A stretch of 64,000 nucleotides of DNA from Planococcus citri (Eukaryota > Arthropoda > Insecta > Hemiptera > Pseudococcidae), in contig NC_088678.1 in the NCBI RefSeq assembly GCF_950023065.1, forward strand, positions 77,099,590 through 77,163,589. The letters are read 5' to 3'. The notes beneath the pieces were generated by a model. That model was not told the origin of the DNA, searched no databases, and saw only the letters and a list, made by a program, of their open reading frames with translations. How positions within the stretch are numbered: position 1 is the stretch's first letter; every line of letters starts with the position of its first letter. The position numbers and the translations under genes are program-made. Shown here piece by piece: positions 10,082 to 21,395 of the stretch.

Positions 10082-11484
10082 TAGTGCTAGATTATCGTGT
10101 GTAATGGCTCGAAGAAGCCACCTGTCAAAATTCAGGCGACAGACGTAATTTTAGCTGAGAAATGGCTTATTCGAATAGTTCAGCAGGAGGCGTATGCTGA
10201 TGATATAGTGCGATTAAAATCCAATAAGGCAGTTAAGAGACGAAGTTGGCTAAGGAGATACACTCCATTTATAGAAGAAGAAGGGATTGTTAGAGCTAAG
10301 AGTCGCCTTCAAAATGCTCCAATTCCTGAAGGCGCTAAAAACTCAATTATTTTGCCAGCTAATCATCACTTGGTGAAGCTTTATGTTCGCCACTTACACA
10401 AGAAGTTTTTTCATGCAGGTCGTTCTTGGTTGATGACGAATGTATCTGCAAACTACATGTTTAGGTGGAATCAGTCTTTTGATCAAGACGACTATTTATA
10501 ATTGCAGGGAGTGTATTGAGCGGTTTGTACAGATGAAACCTCAGCCAATAGCTGACCTCCCAGCTGATCGTGTAACACCACGACCACCATTTCAAGTCAT
10601 AGGTATTGATTTTACAGGAGCTTTTCATTTGAAATGCTCATACCATCGAACCACGAAATACATGAAGGTGTATGCATGTGTTTTCATTTGTTTCGTCACC
10701 TGAGCCGTGCATATTGAACTTGCGCCATTGTTGTCTACTGAGGACTTTTTGAATCCCCTAAAATGCTTTATAGCGAGACAAGATGTACCAATCACTATCT
10801 ATTCTGATAATGGTACAAATTTCCGAGGCGGTAAACGTTATTTAAATTTCGAGAACGATGACATTCAAAAATATTCGAGACGTAATACCATTTCATGGAA
10901 ATTTAACCCCCCCCCCATACTCCACACAGAGGGGGTATTTGGGAGTCGGCGGTTAAAAGCGCCAAACGATATTTACCCAAAATTACAGACGAGCAGAGGT
11001 TCAACAAGAACGAGCTAAGAACTTTGCTTACTCAAGTTGAGTGCATTCTCAATTCACGCCCTCTTGCATACCTATTGTCAAACATCCGGATCCGCTGGAG
11101 GAAGTTTTAACTCCTAGTCACTTTCTAGTTAGTAGAAACCTGAGTGTTCTTCCCAAGCCAAGTGAGCCGCCAGCTGGTATAAAATTATCAGCTCAATATG
11201 AGGCGAATTGTAGTCGAGTAAGAGACTTTTGGAAAGGTTGGTCTCAAGATTACTTGAACCAGCTTAAAGTTCGAGTATAATGGACAGATGAAAGGCCAAA
11301 TCTCGAAGTTGGTCAGATTGTCCTACTGAGAAGGATGACAAATGAGCCGGGTCGTTGGCCTTTGGCTAGAATTACTAAGACATTTCCTGATAGAGACGAT
11401 TTAGTGCGTACAGCTGAGGTGTGCACTCCCAAACATGTCCGAGTTGTACCTACAATTCACGTAGTGCCATTGCCTACTACGTAG
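10082..11484 (+). pseudogene. BEL/Pao retrotransposon integrase remnant
   Basis: The order follows BEL/Pao integrase: an N-terminal region (YTPFIEEEGIVRAKSRLQNA, about 10258-10320), an HX..H-type stretch (HHLVKLYVRHLHKKFFHAG), DLPADRVTPRPPF, the catalytic-core Asp in GIDFTGAF (about 10600), the second Asp in YSDNGTNF (about 10800), a region that should carry the catalytic Glu but is scrambled near a C-run at 10910-10916, and a C-terminal block (RWPLARITKTFPDRD, 11352-11400). Frame breaks or stops occur near 10500, at TGA 10701-10703, near 10910 and near 11278. Protease and reverse transcriptase are absent. The element is dead. Confidence 0.8.
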
Positions 11485-12041
11485 TGTAGTGCTGGAGCAG
11501 CCTACTGGATGTATATACTTAAGAGTAGCATTAAGATGTAATTATTTTCAGTTAATGTGCTATTTTCTAATTTTGTAATTAGTTTTAATTTTGTAAATTT
11601 TGTTGTAAATTCAGACATAAAATATTCCGTCAGCGCGCGGGAGTTATGTTAGTGTAAAATATGTACTTTATTGTTCATGTAGAGTCACGTATGTTTTGAT
11701 ACCTGTTTTCACAGCTATCGAGTAGGTAGGTTGTTTGAGTAGGTATTACCCTACCAGATCGAGTAGTTTCTGGCTTTCATGGCCACGCCCCTTGTAGATA
11801 GAGTAGTTACCAGGCAAGAATGATTTCTTCTAGTTCTAGTATCATTATGTATTTTTTCTTCCACTTGGGAACATTGTATTTTTTCTCTCTCTCTGCGTAT
11901 GGCTTACTATCAAGCTATTTTTATGTACAGATTTTTTCTTGTATTTTTGTGTAAATATATGTGTTTTTTCAATTCGAGGAGTCGCCTATTTTTTGATCAC
12001 TCACCCTTACGTTTTGCGTATTCGCGAGAAAAAATTATATA
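11485..12041 (+). other. Probable 3' tail and LTR remnant of the BEL/Pao element
   Basis: About 160 bp after the integrase stop, a purine-rich GCGCGCGGGAG is followed by TATGTTAGTG at 11646, a plausible polypurine tract and 5'-TG of a 3' LTR. The segment then runs through CT-rich and TATA-like sequence to about 12010. No second LTR is in the window, so the borders are guesses. Confidence 0.3.
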
Positions 12042-13040
12042 GTTTTTTTTTATTTACCTGTAGGTAAGATGATTTTGAATTATTGGACAATTCAGAGTGA
12101 GGGGATGTTGATAAGAAGGCAATTTGTTTTGGAACATACAAAATACTTGTTTAAATTCAGTAACCATAAGTTGAAAAATTGTATAGATCGGTTTACATTT
12201 GGTAAAAATGAGTCATTTATAATCGGGGAAAATGCATTATAAATTGGTATTGAGAACAAAAATACATCGAAAAAACAAGAAATCAACAACGTGAGGAAAA
12301 ATAAAAATACGGTTGACATGACAAATTTTTGGCATCGTTATCGGACATCAGATTAATTTCGAGTCAGAACTGTGAAGTAGTTACTTTAGCATAATTAAAT
12401 GCAGTCTGTGCAGCCACATTCATCTTCATAGTGGTACTTTCCGTCATAGAACTGTACAACGGAACTACTTATTACATTTAAATAACTCCATTTCTCGAAA
12501 ATCGAGAATCCATTCAAGGGTAATTTACGACGACGTAGATCTTTCCATTTGCCTCAAAGTAGAACTTGTGTGGCTTTTGATATAACCTGTAAGTTCATCC
12601 TGGACTAGACTGCGTGTTGATGCAGGTTTTAATCCTCAACCAGTCCGGTGCAGGTTTAGCTTTTATCGTTGAATGAATTGCATTTGAAATTGTGGTAGGG
12701 GCCCATAGGGTTAGATGGGTATCTAAAGTAACAATTATTAAATTTCATTATAAACTCTTTAAAAATGACGAATTACCTGTAGGTAAGTTGGTTCAGAATT
12801 TTTGGGCAATTAAAATGATGGCCGGGTAGGGGGGGGGAACATACTTTTTTGAATTTTTCATGTTTTCAAAAATCGAAAAGTTGGACGTGAACGCAACTTC
12901 GACATTCTGAATAGATTACAGCAGCTGTGACGCAAATTTCGAGGTTTTTTTCTCCCAATTTCACATTACATTAGAAAGAACTTTGAAAGTGAAAATCAAA
13001 TCAAAAATTGAAATGATGAAATTACTATTTTGGACATCTG
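12042..13040. repeat. Duplicated ~1 kb segment, copy 2
   Basis: Counterpart of 2915-3970, including the T-run/TTTACCTGTAGGTAAG start and the flanking direct repeats. A stretch after the second G-run (about 12838) is deleted relative to copy 1. Similarity ends near 13040, where different sequence begins. Confidence 0.75.
12525..12722 (-). pseudogene. Decayed terminal exon of an unrecognised gene, copy 2
   Basis: Same acceptor and stop as 3363-3559. Here the TGG codon lost in copy 1 is intact, but one extra A in the run near 12630 shifts the frame. The two copies were disabled independently, so the ancestor was open. Confidence 0.5.
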
Positions 13041-13080
13041 CTACCTTGATATCAATCATTAATTATTTATTCTGACACAA

Positions 13081-13407
13081 ATGTTTTTTATTGGTAAGCG
13101 ATTTAGGTTCCATGACCAGTTTATACCTAGTTATTATCTTCACGATGTTGATGACGCGGGTATTGTTACTTCCTATGATATTTTCCTCAGAAAACACAAC
13201 CACCACTATAGAGATCTACTCAAAGAAACCGTTACGGACGAAGACATACCATTAATGATGTTCGGAGGAACGCCGATCAAGGCAGCATCGCAATCCAATA
13301 AATTACTTTCACTCGACTTCGCAAAGTTGTTTATTAAAATTAAATACTTGACGACAGACATGAAGTTTTTTCACCAAGCTCAAAAGAATTGGACACATTC
13401 GAGATAA
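13081..13407 (+). CDS. Recurrent unrecognised gene segment, copy 2 (longest coding stretch)
   Basis: An open frame of 108 codons (MFFIGKRFRFHDQF .. YYLHDVDDAGIVTSYDIF .. VTDEDIPLMMFGGTPIKAA) has coding-like composition. From about 13290 it matches copies at 8520, 15590 and 19215 (ATTAAATACTTGACGACAGACATGAA). The next exon-like piece, after TTTTACAG at 13526, is TFLHGKGNLTS. I do not recognise the family. It is probably a partial duplicate, since neither an upstream promoter nor a complete downstream gene is apparent. Confidence 0.45.
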   Translation: MFFIGKRFRFHDQFIPSYYLHDVDDAGIVTSYDIFLRKHNHHYRDLLKETVTDEDIPLMMFGGTPIKAASQSNKLLSLDFAKLFIKIKYLTTDMKFFHQAQKNWTHSR

Positions 13408-13825
13408 TGATACAATTATAAAGAAAAGAAATGTCTGTCTTAAATTTCATAGTTCTTTCTTCATGGAAGGCTAAATTACACACCACAAAATTCAGAAATT
13501 GATGCACCTCGTACTTCAATTTTACAGACGTTTCTACATGGAAAGGGGAATCTTACTTCATTGCTTTTCTGACATTCGACTCGACTCGACTCGTCGCATC
13601 ACAGTCTCAGCTAGCCACTCATTGGTAACATCCCCTTCCCCATGTAAATCTATTGCAAAGCCAGAGTTCAACTTCGAAGCCATTTTTTATATCATTGTGG
13701 GAAGTGTATGGAATACAAATATTTTTGAAACGTGTTTTTTCCCACATGCTGCTTCACCGATTACTAAGAAATAAGAATAAATTTTTCATTGTGACATTGT
13801 TGACAAACACAAAGAGATATACTAA

Positions 13826-13937
13826 GTAGGTATTTCTTTGCTTTTTTGCCTTTGCCTCTGTCATACATATTTCACGAACTTGAACATCAGTGTTACACAA
13901 GTACAAAAATTAAATTTATTTTTGTTTGATGCATGCT
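13826..13937. repeat. Left part of duplicated segment B1
   Basis: It matches 19040-19150 (AGTATTTCTTTGCTTTTTTG .. GTTTGATGCAT). The match continues at 15526-15970 once the foldback 13938-15525 is removed. Confidence 0.75.
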
Positions 13938-15525
13938 GGGTCATTCCATGTCAACTCAACCAACGTTTTTGGGTCATGTTCTTCGATTTCGCTCAATTTT
14001 GTTTTACAATATCTACCCACCCAGTAAGTAAGAAATCCGCAATCAGTTTGGTCCCAGCCCCCTCAGGGGTGGGTGGGGGGGGGCTTCCATTATTTTCTCA
14101 TTGTCTGGAGGTGCTCAACTTCAGCAGCCCATTCCTCCAAAACTATGATATTTTGATCAAAACTGATTTCACAGTTCGGAAGGGCATTGAATTTTGAACT
14201 TTTCACGTATTTTGAAATTTTCAAAAGTTGAAAGTTGAACTTTCAAAATAGCGCTGTAAGTGGGAGCTACCATTTGAAATTTTGAAAAAACTTCCACAGA
14301 TGTACATTTTGATACTTCGTCTAAATATTTAGGTTCCGAGATGGAACACTTGACGGAGGGGGAGCACCCCCACCCCCCATTTTTGAGTGAAACTTTCAAA
14401 AGAAAATCTGGGGCATGTGATATATCGAATTGTATGTTTTCAGTGACGCTGAATACGAGTATGACGTTAGATTTTTGATAGGATCCCATCCACGGCCCCC
14501 GCACCACCCCAAAGGGGGTAAAAGTTCAAAAAAGTGTTTTGTTCGTGCGACACATGGAATAATATGTTTTTGGTGACGCTGAACACGAATATGACGTCAG
14601 ATTTTTGATTGGACCCGTCCACGGCCACCTGCACCTCCCCAAATGGGGTAACCAAAAAAAAAAATAGTAACATTCGTGTGACACATGAAATAGTATGTTT
14701 TCGATATCGTTGAACACGAATATAGCCATAGTTTTTCAAATCAACTTCACCCATGGCCCCCTAGAACCTCCCCCAATAGGTAAAAGTCCTAAAAATTGTT
14801 GGGGACCGTGGATGAGGTCCAATCAAAAATCTGACCTCATATTCGTGTTCAGCGTCACCAAAAACATATTACCCCATGTGTCGCACGAACAAAAACACTT
14901 TTTTGAACTTTTACCCACTTTGGGGAGGTGCGGGGGCCGTAGATTGGGTCCTATCGAAAATCTAACGTCATATTCGTGTTCAGCGTCGCCACAAACATAC
15001 AATTCGATATATCACATGCCCCAGATTTTCTTTTGAAAGTTTCACTCAAAATTTGGGGTGGGGGTGCTACCCCTCCGTCAAGAGTTCCATCTCGGAACCT
15101 AAATATTTCGAAAAAGTATCAAAATGTACATCTATAGAAGTTTTTTCAAAATTTCAAATGGTAGCTCCCACTTACAGCGCTATTTTGAAATTTGAACTTT
15201 CAAATTGAAAGTTCAACTTTCAACTTTTGAAAATTTCAAAATACTTGAAAAGTTCAAAATTCAATGCCCTTCCGAACTGTGAAATCAGTTTTGATCAAAG
15301 TATCATAGTTTTGGAGGTATGGGCTGCTGAATTTGAGTACCTCGAGACAATGTGAAAATAATGGAAGCCCCCCCCACCCGCCCCTGAGAGAGCTGGGACC
15401 AAACTGATTGCGGATTTCTTACTTACTGGGTGGGTAGATATTGTAAAAAAAAATTTGAGCGAAATCGAAAGACATGACTTCAAAATCGCCTTTTTTTGGT
15501 TGAGTTTTTCAATATAGAATGACCC
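13938..15525. mobile_element. Foldback element, 1.59 kb, 4-bp target duplication
   Basis: The ends are GGGTCATTCCATGTCAA .. and .. GAATGACCC. Inverted arms meet near 14750. Inner parts of the arms are tandem units of about 130 bp, each with GTGACGCTGAA(C/T)ACGA and a GGxCCC..CCACGGCC block (units near 14442, 14573, 14703 and mirrored). The target TGCT is duplicated at 13934-13937 and 15526-15529. A paralogous empty site, GATGCATTCTGCTAC, lies at 19144-19158. Open frames inside the element are by-products of the arms. Confidence 0.85.
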
Positions 15526-15970
15526 TGCTGCTACATTTTCAATTTTTCCCAATTTTGAAATTACCAATGTAATTACCTTCGGATTGGGGTTTATTAAAAT
15601 TAAATACTTGACGACAGACATGAAATAATTACAATAAGCTCAAAAGAATGGGGCACATTCGAGATAATAATAGATAATATTTATAAAGAGAAGATAATGG
15701 CTGTCTCACATTTTATACTCTCTCTTCATGGAAGGCTAAATCACACCACGAACTTCCGAAAATGTACTTCCAATTTCATAGAAGTACTGTCTACAAGTAC
15801 ATGGCCGGGGTAATCTTATTTCGGAATTTATTGCTGACAAAATTTCTACATTATGTACATTTAAATGTGTATTTGTAATTGACTATATCTGACAATGAAC
15901 TGACGTAAAATCACGTCGTCGTTCAACTCTTTCACTGCCGATGCCGATGCCGTCCAAAATATGGTACATT
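15526..15970 (+). pseudogene. Recurrent gene segment, copy 3 (right part of B1)
   Basis: It matches 19152-19490 plus 21740-21842. It contains the TTGACGACAGACATGAA block and an exon-like piece after TTTCATAG at 15783 (VHGRGNLISEFIADKIS), parallel to YGRENLTLEFIAEASK at 8675. The 3' part (AACTGACGT..ATCACGTC, about 15898-15920) is also shared. No complete frame. Confidence 0.4.
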
Positions 15971-16162
15971 CCAAGTACTTCTTCCTACAAGACATGGATT
16001 AGAAATGAGCGAAGTAAAAAATCAAAAAAAAAGAAGCCCTTGAAGTTGAATTCCAAACAGAAGACCAACACCCTGAAACCAGATGCGATCCAGTTTTATA
16101 ATCAAAATAAAAACTCCGTAAATATTTCCGATCAAATAGCGAACTATCAAGAAGTTGTATGA
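15941..16162 (+). CDS. Lysine-rich open frame, unrecognised
   Basis: 73 codons: PSKIWYIPSTSSYKTWIRNE, then SKKSKKKKPLKLNSK and an Asn-rich tail, stop at 16160-16162. The basic run resembles a nuclear localisation signal. The first 30 bp are shared with 21815-21842, after which the paralogue differs. It could be an exon or a chance frame. Confidence 0.25.
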   Translation: MPMPSKIWYIPSTSSYKTWIRNERSKKSKKKKPLKLNSKQKTNTLKPDAIQFYNQNKNSVNISDQIANYQEVV

Positions 16163-17200
16163 CATCGACACTATATAAATCTATGAAGTGGTATCGAAAA
16201 GTAAGTAGCTTTTGATGTCTGGACTCGTTTTTACGTTCCAACTGAATGCATTGAGTCTAAACCTTCTGATGAATTTTTTTATCCATTGGTGGTTTTCATC
16301 TACACATAGTTACACACAAAGAAAAATAAACACGTTTTTGTCAAATCTTAGTAATTTGACTGGGTGTCTGTGTGTGTGTGAGAGGTGAAGCTATTTTAAT
16401 ACTACGTGTGTATTTTCTGATAAAATGTTCACAGGTATTCTTTTCTTTCATCCGAATCTTTGAACTGGTAAATAATTTCTTCCTCAATATTCAGATTCTG
16501 TTGATTTGAATTTTTGGACACTTGATTGGGCGCCAATGTAAGAGGGTAAAGTGACTTATCATTTTCAGCTGCGAAATTACCCTCCAAGTAATTCGCGATT
16601 GATTCCGTGACTTGAAAAAAAAATTACAAAATTTCTACTTTAGGAACCACTGAAGGGATAAGTATGTAATGCTGAGTTTTAGATCAACCTGATGTCAAAC
16701 TTGAGGAATGGTAACACTTTTCATGATTTTCTACATACATAGAAAAGTTATTGATTTTCAGTCAATTTCAAAAATTTGAATGTTTTTTACATCTTTTAAA
16801 CGCATTTTGAAAACATTTTTTTTTTACATATTTTTGGTTAATTTTAGTACATTATCAATATCGATTTTGAGTCATTTCCAGCGATTTTAATGCTTCATTG
16901 AGTGATTTTCCATCATTTCAATTCAAGAAAAATTTCACTTTTTTGAAAAATATTCAGCAATTTTACTTCATTTTTCATGTCACAACTTTTATTCTTTAAA
17001 TTTCAAAGAAAAATCAACTATCCGACTTTTTCGTCGGATCAAGAAAGTAGGAATACGAGATACCCTACTCAAATCAAATGGCTTCTCCGACACCTTATGT
17101 TAGCTGAGTCTTTCCTTCACAAGGGTGGTGTAGCATCACCCCTGATCAGCACAACTCAAATATTTAATAAAAAGTTTTTTTTTTGTCATTTTATAGGCAA
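16163..17200. other. Non-coding AT-rich stretch
   Basis: A short GT-run (about 16363-16380) and TTTTTGAAAA-rich low-complexity sequence are present. No gene signal was recognised. Confidence 0.4.
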
Positions 17201-17209
17201 TGCTTTGGC

Positions 17210-17632
17210 AGCCGTCTGTGATCCGACCCCCACACCAGCTAATGTTGGAATCACATTGGCAGAGACAGAATCGTACCAAATATTACAAAAGTACTCAAAC
17301 ATTCTCTTGAATATTTTTTTATCGGTACCGGTACTTAATAATTGAAATTCGAGGCGAAATAATAATAATTTAAAAAATATTGTTTTTATAGCGCATGCTG
17401 TAGCTTTATTACTGTGTCATTATCATGATTTTGATGTCCTGGATTACTTGAATACGCAGCCGGTTGTCCACCATGCACCTAAAGTTGTACTAGATATTGA
17501 ATAAGTGCATATTAACAACGATGTAAGTACCTACTCAGTACGCATCAATGCCGAAATGGAAATTCAGATCGAGGAGCCAGTTGCTAAAAAAGATTATCTT
17601 CAGGTCAACGACTGGATAGAGACAAAATGGGT
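17210..17632 (+). CDS. Three exon-like pieces, unrecognised
   Basis: (1) After TTTTATAG: GNALAAVCDPTPTPANVG.. (about 17205-17290). (2) After TTTTTATAG at 17391: AHAVALLLCHYHDFDVLDYL to a stop at about 17504. (3) After AATTCAG at 17567: IEEPVAKKDYLQVNDWIETK, ending at TGG/GTAAGA (17632). Each has a reasonable acceptor and the third a reasonable donor, but phases between them were not reconciled. They lie just upstream of the SUMF1-like exon and may be parts of different duplicated genes. Confidence 0.3.
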
Positions 17633-17970
17633 AAGAAAAAAATTCCATTTTTATATAGGTAATTTAACACACACACTGTATTATTATTATTAGTATTATC
17701 CAAACAGTATCTCGTTTATTCGCTAATCTATAGTCTAGCTTCTTATATTATTATAGAAACGTGTGCATGTGCATACTCAAAGCTTGGCGCCCGACAATCT
17801 CTTTTTCAACAGACATCAAAAATAGGTACAATAATTCCTTCTCTGTCTTACTAATGGAGTCAGGTGTCTAAATAAATTTCTTAATGAACTGGCGTTCCTA
17901 GTACAACTACTACGCATACTAGTCTGTACAGTATCTCTCTTTTACTCGTTAAAACAGGAATTTTTTCTAG

Positions 17971-18145
17971 AGCTAATATTTGGCAAGGTGTATTCCCGCT
18001 GAACAATACCGAAGAAGACGGATTTGGCGTTACAGCTCCGGTTGATCAGTTTCACCAGAACCAATACGATCTGTACAACACGTTGATCTTCGAAGAACTA
18101 TCTCCATTCACCAATGCGAAATGGTGTTGCCGGCGAAGTCAGAGG
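17971..18145 (+). pseudogene. Sumf1-like: SUMF1-like (formylglycine-generating enzyme) exon
   Basis: After the acceptor TTTTTTCTAG the exon reads ANIWQGVFPLNNTEEDGF, then TAPVDQF..NQYDLYN. This matches the conserved core of sulfatase-modifying factor 1, the ER enzyme that converts a sulfatase active-site Cys to formylglycine. The following conserved part of the family (GN.WEW..DW) is replaced by unrelated residues (TLIFEELSPF..), and the exon ends at a donor (AGG/GTAAGT). Catalytic Cys-containing segments were not found nearby. I read it as an orphan or chimeric exon left by duplication rather than a working enzyme. Confidence 0.6.
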
Positions 18146-18489
18146 GTAAGTGCTTTATTTTTCAATATACCTATAATTATTCGAGCGAGTCCATGTCAAC
18201 GCAAGAAATATGTTACCATTTTTTAGTTCTTAGTATCGAAATAATAGTTGCATTTGTCTTCGTTTTCGTTAGAAATGTAAAAGTATTCACGATATATTCT
18301 GATTTCAACTCGAACAGAATCGCTAGGGAACCAGACGGAAGATCGCACAGAACAGGAATCTCCGCAGAAGAAACTCCTGAAAGTAAGAATTTTTCAGTGC
18401 GATGTTTTTGAACAACACTGCCGAGTAAATTTTGTGATTTTTTTACAGCATATAAAAATTGTATATTCTTATGTTCTTCGCATTTTCAG

Positions 18490-18663
18490 TATGCGCGTTC
18501 ACAATACGGGAAGGATGAAATATTATTAGGATTACCCGAAGAAGTCGCAATAGGACATGAAGCATTGAAAATAGAAGTTAGTCGACTGAGAGATGACAAT
18601 CTTCGATTATCAAGAGAAAAAGAAGATACTTTAGTAGCGAAATGTAAAGTCGAAACGGAGAAG
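18490..18663 (+). CDS. Coiled-coil exon, 58 codons
   Basis: Acceptor CATTTTCAG and donor GAG AAG/GTAAAT enclose a phase-0 frame: YARSQYGKDEILLGLPEEVA followed by a heptad-like, highly charged helix (HEALKIEVSRLRDDNLRL ..). A phase-compatible upstream piece may lie at about 18319-18380 (ESLGNQTEDRTEQESPQKKL, then GTAAGA). Similar Lys/Glu/Leu helices occur in exons at 40739, 44850 and 62512, suggesting a family of coiled-coil (possibly BEN-type) nuclear proteins. Confidence 0.45.
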
Positions 18664-19039
18664 GTAAATTAAACTCATGGCTATCTCAGTTTTTACGATA
18701 AGTACATTCGAAAGACATAATAAGGTTATGAAAATGAATAGGTAATTTGATTCAAAAACTTCTTCATATCGATCGATTCGTTTTATTTTCTGACTACGAT
18801 CGAAAGTTGACTTACCTTTCGCAAAATCTAGGAAAAACCTTCATTGTAGAACACAAATCGAGATATTATGAGCTCGCGTTCATTTTACAATTGGAAAAAA
18901 AATGAAGATCATTTTTTTAATAATTTAAATCTTGCACAAAAGTTCATTACTCATTAATCATTATAAAAAGCAAAAAAAAAAAATGAATAATTGAATTAGG
19001 TAGGTATATGATTTATTTTATCAGCAAAATCTTTGTTAA
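18664..19039. other. AT-rich intron-like spacer
   Basis: No coding or repeat signal recognised. Confidence 0.35.
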
Positions 19040-19490
19040 GTAGGTATGAGTATTTCTTTGCTTTTTTGCTTTCGCCTGTGTCATCTTTTACGAACTTGAA
19101 CATCAGTGTTACACAACTGCAAAAATTAAATTTATATTTGTTTGATGCATTCTGCTACATTTTTAATTTTTTCAAAATTTGAAATCACCAATGTAATTAC
19201 TTTCGGATTGGGGTTAATTAAAATTAAATACTTGACGACAGACATGAAATAATTACAATAAGCTCAAAAGAATGGAGCACATTCGAGATAATAATACATA
19301 ATATTTACAAAGAAAAGATAATGGCTGTCTCACATTACATACTCTCTCTTCATGGAAGGCTAAATCACACCACAAACTTCCGAAATGTAGATACTTCCAA
19401 TTTTATAGACGTACTGTCTACAAGTACATGGCCGGAGTAATCTTATTTCGGAATTTATTACTGACAAAATTTCTACATTATGTTACAAAA
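19040..19490 (+). pseudogene. Recurrent gene segment, copy 4 (B2, left part)
   Basis: It equals 13826-13937 joined to 15526-15860 without the foldback, so it shows the uninterrupted state. It contains the TTGACGACAGACATGAA block and the CATGGCCGGAGTAATC exon core. The similarity resumes at 21740-21842 after 2.25 kb of inserted DNA. Confidence 0.5.
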
Positions 19491-19511
19491 ATGAATGAAA
19501 ATGTTTTCATT

Positions 19512-21395
19512 TAGTCCGGCATATGACAAAAGCAGTAATTGCACCCCCCCCCCGCCGATCCTCCGGGACAACTTTTTTCTTAAAGGGGACATCCTAAGGA
19601 ACATTTTAAAGCAAACTTGCCAAAAAAAAAAGTTGGCCTTACTCACAAAATGGTGGCCATTTTGATTGACAGGTCAGCCGAAATCGCAGATTTTACGTTT
19701 TAATATAGGACTTGCACGAACTTTTTCAAACTTTACAAAGGTAGATCGAAAGATCATGCAAAAATTTATCACCTGTCAAAATTTCAAGTGCTAAAGTGCG
19801 TTTTTCGATTTTTGGTGAATTTTTGAAAATCGAATTTAGGCCAAAAATGAGGGAAAAATCAAAATTTTACCAAATTGACTAAGAAAGCTGAAATTTGGGA
19901 TATACTCTATTTTCGACATGCCAAATCGATTGGAAACGGTTTCAACCCGTTTTGAGCAGTTCTGGAGCCTCCAGCAGATTTTTGAAACTCGAAATTCCCA
20001 CAAAATTCCATCAAATTGGAGTTGTATAAAGCTAAAATTTATTCTAAAAACTAATTTCAATACGCTACGAAGTACTGCAGGTGAATTTCAAGTCGTTTTG
20101 GAGCCTCCAGCGACTTTTTGAAAATTCCTGAAGCCTCCAGCAGATTTTTGAAACTTTATATTTTCACAACATTTCATCAAATAGAGATGGAAATCTGAAA
20201 TTTACTCTACACTCCAATTTTAACACCCTCTGAAAACGACTTCTGGTGGATTTCAAGTCATTGTAGAGCATCCAACGACTTTTTTGAAAATTACTGGAGC
20301 CTCCAGTAGATTTTTGAAACATGAAATTTCCCCAAAATATCATCAAACTATGATGGAGAGTCGAAATTCATTCTGCAAACTAATTTTAATACGCTAGGAA
20401 GTTGACTTCTGGTGAATTTCAAGTCGTTTTGGAGCCTCCAGCAACTTTTTGAAATGTTGTATGACGTTTTTTTGGAAAATTGAAATTTCTTAAAAGTATG
20501 GCTGGAAGCTTCAAAACCATTTGAAACCACCATGTAGTCTGCGAAGTAAATTTCAGCTTGCCAACTCCATTTGATAAATTAATGTTGGGGAAATTTCAAG
20601 TTTCAAAAATCAACTGGAGGTTCCAGTAATTTTCAAAAAAGTCGCTGGAGGCACTAAAATCACTTGAACCCACCTAAAGTCGTCTTCAGAGAGTGTTAAA
20701 ATTGGACTGTAGAGTAAATTTCAGATTTCCGTCTCCATTTGATGAAATATTGTGAAAATTTAAAGTTTCAAAAATCTGCTGGAGGCTCCAGTAATTTTCA
20801 AAAAAAGTCGCTGGAAGCCCTAAAATTACTTGTGCCCACCTGAAGTCGTCTTCAGAGGGTGTTAAAATTGGAGAGTAGGCTAAATTTCAGATTTCCATCT
20901 CCATTTGATGAAATTTTGTGAAAATATAAAGTTTCAAAAATCTGCTGGAGGCTCCAAAACGACTTGAAATTCACCTGCAGTACTTCGTAGCGTATTGAAA
21001 CTAGTTTTTAGAATGAATTTTAGCTTTACAACTCCAATTTGATGGAATTTTGTGGGAATTTCGAGTTTTAAAAATCTGCTGGAGGCTCCAGAACTGCTCA
21101 AAACGGGTTGAAACCGTTTCCAATCGATTTGGCATGTCGAAAATAGAGCATATCCCAAATTTCAGCTTTCTTAGTCAATTTGGTAAAATTTTGATTTTTC
21201 CCTCATTTTTGGCCTAAATTTGATTTTCAAAAATTCACCAAAAAGCGAAAAACGCACTTTAGCACTTGAAATTTTGACAGGTGATAAATTTTTGTATGAT
21301 CTTTCGATCTACCTTTGTAAAGTTTGAAAAAGTTCGTGCAAGTCCTATATTAAAACGTAAAATCTGCGATTTCGGCTGACCTGTCAATCAAAATA
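19512..21395. mobile_element. TAGTCCGG foldback, right-truncated copy
   Basis: The left end TAGTCCGGCATATGAC and the G/C-rich CGATCCTCCGGGACAA block match 54190 onward. Inverted arms contain repeated units with GGAGCCTCCAG or its complement CTGGAGGCTCC (near 19966, 20106, 20300, 20431 and mirrored near 20611, 20778, 20946, 21081). Similarity to the full copy stops at about 21395, before the last ~195 bp, so the right terminus is lost. It lies inside the B2 segment. Confidence 0.8.

Noticed and set aside
14169..15036. Overlapping ~100-codon frames on both strands as genes
   Set aside because: They lie in the tandem units of the foldback 13938-15525 and repeat the same peptide on both strands.
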